From Taudactylus pleione (taxonomy: Eukaryota; Chordata; Amphibia; Anura; Myobatrachidae): a stretch of DNA of 64,000 nt. Position 1 is the stretch's first letter. Every line of letters starts with the position of its first letter. The stretch is taken from contig JAUIMM010000126.1 in the NCBI GenBank assembly GCA_031769625.1, positions 9,740,501 through 9,804,500 of the forward strand, written 5' to 3'. Of this stretch, positions 57,410-64,000 are shown one piece after another. The position numbers and the translations under genes were made by a program. The notes beneath the pieces were generated by a model that saw only the letters and a list, made by a program, of their open reading frames with translations, did no database searches and was not told the DNA's origin.

Positions 57410-57720
57410 AGAATTCAAAGCAGTGGTGCGGGGGAGATGGATACTGTTTGCATGTGAGTAGCAGTAGTACCCTGTGTGATGAAGATGTGTGGGATCTTAC
57501 CCTTATCCATGGAGATCAGAGAGAATGGGTGGAGTACTTTTTAAAGTTCAAGACCCCTGTCTTTAGCAAAGTCAGCAGAAATTAAGTTGCTGGCTGCCCT
57601 TGAATCGATAAATGCTTGTACTCTGGTTTTGCCCTTGGGGTTTTACCCATCACTGAGGGTGATGGGTATTAAGAAGACCTTGGGTTAAGTCAAGGCTTTT
57701 ACTGAATAATTACTTAGTCC
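57410..57720 (-). pseudogene. Chromovirus protease remnant
   Basis: On the minus strand KGKTRVQAFIDSRAASNLIS and ADFAKDRGL match a Gypsy aspartic protease. The active-site triad reads DSR rather than DSG. No further conserved block is clear, and stops are frequent. Confidence 0.7.
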
Positions 57721-57842
57721 AGCCTCCCTGGTCCTGACAAGGCATGGTTTTTTTCCAACTTTTTGGGGCACTCCTCCAGCAGGTGATCTGGGGTGGCACT
57801 GGAATAACATAGTATGTGCTTAAGGTGATGCTCTTACTCTTG

Positions 57843-58091
57843 CTAGGTAAGGCATGCTCTATCCAGCTGCATATTTCGCTTGTATTTCTTCATGAGGTGG
57901 TACCAAGGTGATCTTTCAGGAGGCAGCATCTGGCATTCTCTCTCAGCTGCCCTTTCAGTCAGCTGGATGTAATATGTAATGCAAGCAGAAATCATGCTAG
58001 TGACTGCAGAAGGTCTCTGGATGCTAGGGAATCCTAGATGTGGTTTGCCAATCCCTTCCAGAAGATGGCTAGGGGGGCTTAATTTTTCCAT
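57843..58091 (-). pseudogene. Chromovirus Gag fragment
   Basis: An open stretch of about 80 codons (EKLSPPSHLLEGIGKPHLGF ... RSPWYHLMKKYKRNMQLDRA) lies just upstream of protease in minus sense, where Gag belongs. No zinc knuckle is kept. The call rests mainly on position. Confidence 0.45.
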
Positions 58092-58100
58092 GTCAACACA

Positions 58101-59290
58101 GAGGACAGAGTATAAAATTGGATGATGTACTCTCCCTCTGTTGAGTAACCTTAGTGGATCTCAATGATGGAGGATACCACTGATGTGACTCTTCCTAAGT
58201 CATTCAAAATCCTTCAGAAAAAGTTGATGCATGCTGTAGAGTACTGGATAAGGGAGCTGTCTTGCTCCCAGATAGGAGATGCCCACACCAGGGCCTGGCT
58301 AGATATTAGTGAGAAGATAAATGCTACCCTGGTCCTCTCAGAAAACAATGCACCAGGGAAAAATTCACAGTGAATTGATACCTGATTGAGGAATAGCCAT
58401 TAACTGCTGGTGGCCCCTACATATACCATGGGTTTGGAGATCCATACAGTAGGTTCCTGGAATCAGCCCTGTGCAATGGAGGCACAGGACTGGCAGGTGG
58501 GACTGTTAAGTTCCCAGTGGCTATGAAAAAGACCTGGTGGAATTCTGCAGGCATTGTGACAAGTCCAGCAGACATAGTTATATCTGCGCTTGGTAGTTTG
58601 CTTGATTGTTCACCCTTCCAGTGAGGTAATGCAGGAGATTCATTGTGGTTAGAGATCCGACAATAGTCATAGCTTGAGTAGTCTGTGAGGCCTTGGGATT
58701 TTGCTTCTATGGGAGAACACATTGAAAGAGATATAGCTGCAATACTCAGAGAGGTGGTGGTCATGGAACACTCTGAGATGTTTAACACAGTAGGCAAAAA
58801 TGCTGTAGGTACAACTTAGTACACAAAGCATGGGATTTTGGTAGCATGCCACAAGATACACAAATGCATTGGAACTGTTTGTACAGCATGTAGCATAGTG
58901 TGTATGTGTTAGCACTGTGGTAACAGCACATAGCATGCAATTAGAGGCATGGATATGTTGACACTGGGAACAGCACAAAATGTGTAATGAGATAAACAGA
59001 TGTGTCTGCACTGCGGTAAACGCACGTAGCAAGCATTGGCACAGATGTGTTGGCACTGGGGGAATAGTGCATAGCATGCAATGAGATACATGGAATATAT
59101 TGCATTAACTCTATAGCTCAAAACAGACAGCAAGAGTATAAGAGTACACACACAGACAGATGATAAATGCAAACAGGTGGAATAGTCACAACCAAATACC
59201 CTGGTGAGGTGTCTAAATACCCCACCACACTTCAAGAGAAATACCAGCAATGTGGATATGGACTTTGCTCAGTAAGAGCCAGGTTGTGGG
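58101..59290. repeat. Unassigned, with a degenerate ~55-bp tandem repeat at 58850-59090
   Basis: 58850-59090 repeats GCACATAGCATGCAATTAGA / GATGTGTTGGCACTGGG units about four times, diverged. The rest has no motif; by position it may hold 5' parts of the decayed Gypsy. Confidence 0.45.
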
Positions 59291-59299
59291 CCAGTGTAT

Positions 59300-61209
59300 A
59301 CAAACAAAGAATATATAGGCGCTAGTCAATAGAAAAATATTTATTAAAATATATATAAGAAAAAAACAAAGGAAGGAAAAAAATAGTATAATATGGTACG
59401 TCAAATAACGAAACACATAATAAAACATTACAGGATAAAACCATATATAAGGTAAGGATAATATAATGGATACGTATAGTACTGATGTATAGCAATATAT
59501 ATCTATTTAAAAACTTATGCTAAAGATACCTATATACATATCAAACTATACTTTTATTCAATGATAGATAGTGCTTTGTACTAAAGAATATAAAAAACCT
59601 ACAGACTAATAATGCTATAGATAAATACCATCACTGATTTTGTTACTGGTGAGACAAACAAATTCTAGCTAGTACATATAAAATATATTATAATATATAT
59701 AAAAATATATTATATCGGGGACTGATAATGCTATTGATCAAAGAATAAGGAGTCAGAACATTGTATCCAGCTGAAAGTGATATAAACCACAGAAAGTTGG
59801 TATTTCATTTGTTTGTACGATGTTGAAAAAAACTTCTCCCCATATAAAGTCTGACATTTAGTTTGAATTTGTAATGACCAGAAAAAAATGAATAAATGAA
59901 TAAATACATGTGGTCCAATACAGATGTCAATGATTCAGACATTTAATTTATGATACTTATCGTTATAACTCCATATCACACAAAAAGAAAATTGTGCCCC
60001 ATAAGTTCTGGGGATGTCGGTTGGTGGAGAGTCATTTTTTGCAGAAATAGAAAAAAAAAGGAACATGCATGCAAAATATGGTTATATGGCACATGGCACC
60101 CTGCCCCCCGGCCCAGCCCGCCACTGCACAGGATACGGACACCATTAAATACATATATCCTTATTTATAAGCAAGATAAGAAATGCCCCTTTAAAAGTCT
60201 TTTATGGACAGCACTTATCCCTACCAATTTAGGCAGGCATTACTTTCAATAAGTGTAATTTGCATCTAACCCCAATGCACCGGTCCCACACTTTGTGCTA
60301 ACATACTTTCAATCAACCATCAACACACCCGAGATTGCTCACCATCCAATCCTGTATCATTCCAAAACATAAAATGTCATCCTGTTTACTGACAGCCATT
60401 AAATTTCACATAAAATATATTAATTCGTTTAACATTACGAATGGAATAAAAAAACTTTTTATATACTCCACATAGGGACACACAGATAGCTGTTACTGTT
60501 TCTAGTATGCAGACAAGTAAACAATTGAATAAATAAATATAATTAGGTAGAAAAAAAAACGGATATACATGAGATATTATAATAATATATAGATATTTAG
60601 ATATATGAATATTTAAACTTTATAAAGGGGAGAATGGAATTATCTTAATAAAAATTAACACATTAGCCAATCATTATACAAATAAAAGGTTCTAGATCCA
60701 AGAAAAAAACTCACGGGAACCATATGGGTCCCCCATCCAGTAGTCAGCCACCTTAATACATGCTTAGCTTTTATCTTATACCTTTGTGCCTACATATATG
60801 CTACTACATGATATTACTTTAATTATTCTATTTCTCTAGAGAACATATATTGATATGACTAAGAACACAAAGATCACAGAGTTCTCATATTAATTACATA
60901 ACTCTATTAGTCCAGAGGAAATGTATTATTATAACCAAGGACATATGGGACATAAAGTTCTAATGTTTAGAGATATATGTATGGAATATACAGTCGGTAA
61001 TCCAAGGATAGTTGTCAGAGCAACACCCAAAAAGACAGAACACCCACAAAAGGAAAGAAAGATACCCCACCCCACAAACCTAGGTGCCCATATAAGAGTG
61101 ATTGCATCATATAGGTATGTCTCCATATATAACATATATGAATACATCACTCCATTTTCTTTCTGGGCTTCATATAAGGAGAATATCCACATAACTATCC
61201 AACATTCTT
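59300..61209 (-). other. Putative 3' flank of the Penelope-like element, noncoding
   Basis: AT-rich, with no coding motif. GGCGCTAGTCAATAG at 59316 resembles the GGCTGCGCTCAATTC end of the 7362-8289 insertion and may be the element's 3' terminus. That would make a long 1.9-kb 3' region, so other insertions may be included. No hammerhead core was found here by eye. Confidence 0.35.
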
Positions 61210-61939
61210 TCATTCCACAGTGTCATTGAGACCTTGTAGTATAAGGATTCTTAGCCTAAAAATCCAGTATGCTTCTCTTCTGCATAGATTTTTGTGTCTA
61301 GCGCCCCCTCTTATGGTCGGTTTAACATGATCGATGGCTTTCATCGTTACACCATCAATTTTGTCCCCTTGACACCCCACCACATGTTTAGACAGTGAGT
61401 GCATATTGAATTTCTTGAGGATGTTCCTCCTATGCTCCATAAACCTTACATGCAGAGGTCTAGTTGTCCGTCTGACATATTGAATGCCGCAACCACATTC
61501 TACTAAATAAATCACAAATGATGACCTACAATTTATAACATCTTTGATAGAAAAAATCTCTTGTGACACCGCAGAAGTAAAATTCAAACTCTTTTTTTTC
61601 TTTGGTATGTTTACATGTAGTACAACTGGTCTTACTACATCTAAAAATGCCTATGGGTTTTGGATGAAGCCAGTCAATATATCTAGTGATCTTAGATGTT
61701 GGCCTCATAAAATGACTGGGAACTTGCTTTGTTTTAAAATTTTCAGACTTTCTATAAATAACTGCTTCAAGTATGGAAAGTTTCTTCTGAATAATCCCTC
61801 TAATCTCTCTAGTATATGCATTACAAGTAGTGATAAAGGCCAAAGTTCTGTTGGTGGTTTCATTTTTCTTTCCATTCATAATCACATCTCTATCAATGGC
61901 ATGAACCTCACTAAGGGCTCTATTTATTAACATTAATTT
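61210..61939 (-). pseudogene. Penelope-like element, C-terminal linker and GIY-YIG endonuclease
   Basis: PLEs encode a reverse transcriptase followed by a GIY-YIG nuclease. On the minus strand the linker (61933-61530) has LAFITTCNAYTREIRGIIQK and a Cys-rich FRCSKTSCTTCKHTK. After a frameshift near 61560 the nuclease reads SSFVIYLVECGCGIQYVRRT (the GIY-YIG core in PLE form), HVRFMEHRRNI with the conserved Arg and His, and REAYWIFRL, whose Glu is the expected metal ligand, before the stop at 61210. The reverse transcriptase would lie beyond 61940, where a hAT element has inserted. Confidence 0.85.
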
Positions 61940-62429
61940 TAGGGGTGAGCGGGTTCGGATTTTTGAAATCCGAACCCCCCCAAGCCCCCCCGATCCGAGT
62001 CAGGCTCGACTTTTCCCGCCTGACTCGGATCTGAAATCGAGGCAAAACGTCATCATCCCGCCTTCCGGGTCTCGCGGGTTTTAGATCCTATATAAGGTAC
62101 CCGCGTCGGCGCCATTTTCTCACTCGGCTGTGGACAGTGAAGAGGGAGGGTGGGAGTTAGGGCTGGCTGGGCTGTGTAGTTTAGTGTAGTGTTGTAGTGT
62201 AGTGAAGTGTAGTATAGTGCAGTGTAGTGTTGTGCTGTGCTGCGCTGTGCTGCTGTTGTCCATAGGGGCTGTGTCCACTACTTCAAAGTCCATAGGGGCT
62301 GGCTGGACTGTGTTGTGCAGTCAGTTGTCCATAGGGGCTGTGTCCACTCCAAAGTCCTGTGCAGTGTCCCAGTCCTAAAGGGGTGCTGTAGTGTTGTCCA
62401 GGGGGTACTCTGTCCATCAGGGGTGCTCC

Positions 62430-63200
62430 CCCCAAGTGCTAAAAAAAATAATAATAAAGGGCCAGCTGGATTGACCGCTAAAGGGTGCTGTAATCCCCAA
62501 AGGGCACTCCAAACAAAATAAAAAAATATTTTCTGTGTTTGTGAATTGTGTGCGCAGTAGCCGCACGTGCATCAACAAAGTAGTGCCAAGCATGCGTCTG
62601 TGTCCCATAAGTAAAAGGCCAGCTGGCTTGTCTGTTAAAGGGTGCTGTAACCCCAAAAGTACACTCCAAACAAAATAAAAAAATATTTTCTGTGTTTGTG
62701 AATTGTGTGCGCAGTAGCCGCACGTGCATCAACAAAGTAGTGCCAAGCGTGCGCCTGTGTCCCATAAATAAAGGGCCGGCTGGATTGACCGCTAAAGGGT
62801 GCTGTAACCTCCAAAGGGCACTCTAAACAAAATAAAAAAATATATTTTTTTGTGTTTGTGAATTGTGTGCGCAGTAGCCGCACGTGCATCAACAAAGTAG
62901 TGCCAAGCGTGCGCCTGTGTCATAAGTAAAGGGCCGGCTGGCATGACCGTTAAAGGGTGCTGTAACCCCCAAAGTACACTCCAAACAAAATTAAAAAATA
63001 TTTTCTGAGTTTGTGAATTGTGTGCGCAGTAGCCGCATGTGCATCAACAAAGTAGTGCCAAGCGTGCGCCTCTGTCATAAGTAAAGGGCCAGCTTGCTTG
63101 TCCGTTAAAGGGTGCTGTAACCCCCAAAGTACACACCAAACAAAATAAAAAAATATTTTCTGCGTTTGTGTGCGCCTTAGCCGCACATATATATCAATAT
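62430..63200. repeat. ~160-bp tandem repeat, about five copies
   Basis: The unit carries GGGCCAGCTGGATTGACCGC, TAAAGGGTGCTGTAA, CACTCCAAACAAAATAAAAA, GTGTGCGCAGTAGCCGCACG and CATCAACAAAGTAGTGCCAA. Copies are very alike, so the array is young. Related units resume at 63600-64000. Confidence 0.9.
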
Positions 63201-63207
63201 AACATAA

Positions 63208-63560
63208 ATGGAGGACAAAACTTTCTCTGATAAAAATAAAATAGGGAAAGATCAAGAACCACTTCCTCCTAGTGCTGTTGCTGCTGCTGGGAGTTGTTCA
63301 TCATCCCAGAGAGGAAGTAGGAACACCACTACTTTTACTAAACAATTGACCCTCCAAAAGTCCCTAGCGAGGAGGATGAAGTACGACAGCAGTCATCCTG
63401 AAGCAAAATGTATAACTGAGGCCTTGACTGCTATGTTGGTGTTAGATGTGCGTCCGGTATCCGCCATTAGTGCAGTGGGATTTAGACAATTGATGGAGGT
63501 AGTGTGTCCCCGGTTCCAAATCCCATCTAGATTCCACCTGCATCCTCAAAGCAGCAGCGA
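63208..63560 (+). pseudogene. hAT transposase fragment embedded in the tandem array
   Basis: From ATG 63208 the protein has a Ser/Arg-rich start, then TFTKQLTLQKSLARRM, ALTAMLVLDVRPVSAIS, VGFRQLMEVVCPRFQIPSR. The last is the well-kept LDVRPxS...GFRxL...PxYxIPSR block that opens the hAT (ZBED/Charlie-like) DNA-binding and catalytic region. Near 63537 coding text runs directly into a repeat unit (CACCTGCATCCTCAAAGCAG). RNase H-like and dimerisation parts are absent. The frame then continues through repeat DNA. Confidence 0.8.
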
Positions 63561-63599
63561 CAAGCAGCAGTGCCCTCCACAAACAATAAAAAAATTCTT

Positions 63600-64000
63600 T
63601 TTTTTCTGTCTTTGTGAAATGTGTGGGCTGTAGCCGCACCTGCATCCTTAAAGCAGCAGCGACAAGCGTGCATCTGTCTGTTAAAGGGTGGTGTAACCCT
63701 CAAAGTGCGCTCCACAAACAATAAAAAAATTCTTCTTTTTTTTCTGTCTTTGTGAAATGTGTGGGCTGTAGCCGCACCTGCATCCTTAAAGAAGCAGCAA
63801 CAAGCGTGCGTCTGTCTGTTAAAGGGTGGTGTAACCCTCAAAGTGCGCTCCACAAACAATAAAAAATTATTTTTCTTCTGTCTTTGTGAATTGTGTGCAC
63901 TGTAGCTGCACGTGCATCAACAAAGGAGCAGCGCCAAGCGTGCGCCTGTGTCCCATAAGTCTGTTAAAGGGTGGTGTAACCCCCAAAGTGCTCCAAAAAA
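63600..64000. repeat. Related ~150-bp tandem repeat after the transposase fragment
   Basis: Units read CTGTCTTTGTGAAATGTGTG, GGCTGTAGCCGCACCTGCAT, AAAGCAGCAGCGACAAGCGT and TTAAAGGGTGGTGTAACCCT. They are a diverged version of the array at 62430-63200 and continue to the window end. Confidence 0.88.

Larger units (their letters stand above)
53593..58100 (-). mobile_element. Decayed chromodomain Gypsy (chromovirus) polyprotein region
   Basis: Minus-strand order: Gag-like text (58091-57843), protease (near 57640), reverse transcriptase (57260-56580), an LTR-like insertion (55310-56546), RNase H (55292-54801), integrase (54680-54000), GPF module and chromodomain (53945-53593). Reverse transcriptase before integrase is the ordinary Gypsy order, unlike the element at 40419. 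Numerous stops, frameshifts and a deletion in integrase show great age. No LTRs of its own were recognised at either edge. Confidence 0.85.
61940..64000 (+). mobile_element. Third large hAT-family copy, cut by the window end
   Basis: It starts TAGGGGTGAGCGGGTTCGGA at 61940 (octamer ATTAATTT before it, in the PLE coding region). The 5' region holds GATCCGAGTCAGG, GAGGCAAAACGTCATCATCC, CCTATATAAGG (TATA box, near 62089) and GGCGCCATTTTC, in the same order as the copy at 39347. Then come minisatellites, a transposase fragment at 63208 and more minisatellite to the end of the window. Confidence 0.8.

Noticed and set aside
62417..63255. Minus-strand frames of about 80-100 aa repeated four times
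   Set aside because: Shadows of the ~160-bp tandem array; the similarity is only between repeat units.

Overview
The window reads as intergenic, transposon-packed vertebrate chromosomal DNA. It has spliced transposon genes with GT-AG introns and TATA/AATAAA signals, and no bacterial features. The mix is Tx1-type L1, GMR1-order Gypsy with a SCAN-like Gag, a chromodomain Gypsy, Penelope-like elements (PLEs), Harbinger, hAT, Helitron, a tRNA-derived SINE and very many MITEs. This fits a large amphibian genome, most likely a frog; the organism is an inference. I could not support any host protein-coding gene.

Layout. 1415-8433: nearly full-length but mutated L1/Tx1, split at 7362-8289 by a noncoding PLE-like insertion with a 13-bp target duplication; that insertion carries a hammerhead-ribozyme-like sequence at its minus-strand 5' end. 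10.2-13.2 kb: Gypsy RT scrap, hAT MITE, probable solo LTR, Harbinger-type MITE. 14460-20648: a hAT MITE split by a ~6-kb Harbinger element (14478-20457). The Harbinger holds two multi-exon Myb-like genes on the minus strand and a truncated transposase on the plus strand. 21.4-22.0 kb: SGNH-hydrolase remnant. 22.5-24.0 kb: second L1/Tx1 tail. 24.05-24.71 kb: probable solo LTR. 25.4-25.9 kb: SINE with a MITE inside. 27.3-30.2 kb: hAT derivative filled with minisatellites and itself holding a Harbinger MITE. 33.3-33.7 kb: Helitron remnant with its 3' terminus. 35-38 kb: MITEs, a ~30-bp minisatellite and telomere-like repeats. 39.35-~49.25 kb: hAT copy of the same family, split inside its minisatellite by a young GMR1-like Gypsy (40419-47440, CAGTG duplication). 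50.5-53.4 kb: nested MITEs, telomere-like repeats and a MITE made of consecutive hairpins. 53.6-58.1 kb: decayed chromodomain Gypsy on the minus strand, itself split by an LTR-like insertion with a 36-bp minisatellite. 59.3-61.93 kb: 3' part of a coding PLE with a GIY-YIG endonuclease, cut by a third large hAT copy running to the window end.

The genes here serve only their own elements: integration and reverse transcription for the retroelements, DNA binding and excision for Harbinger and hAT. The useful information is the nesting order, the preserved splice structure of the Harbinger genes, the ribozyme candidate, the Gypsy domain order, and the recurrent build-up of minisatellites inside one hAT family.
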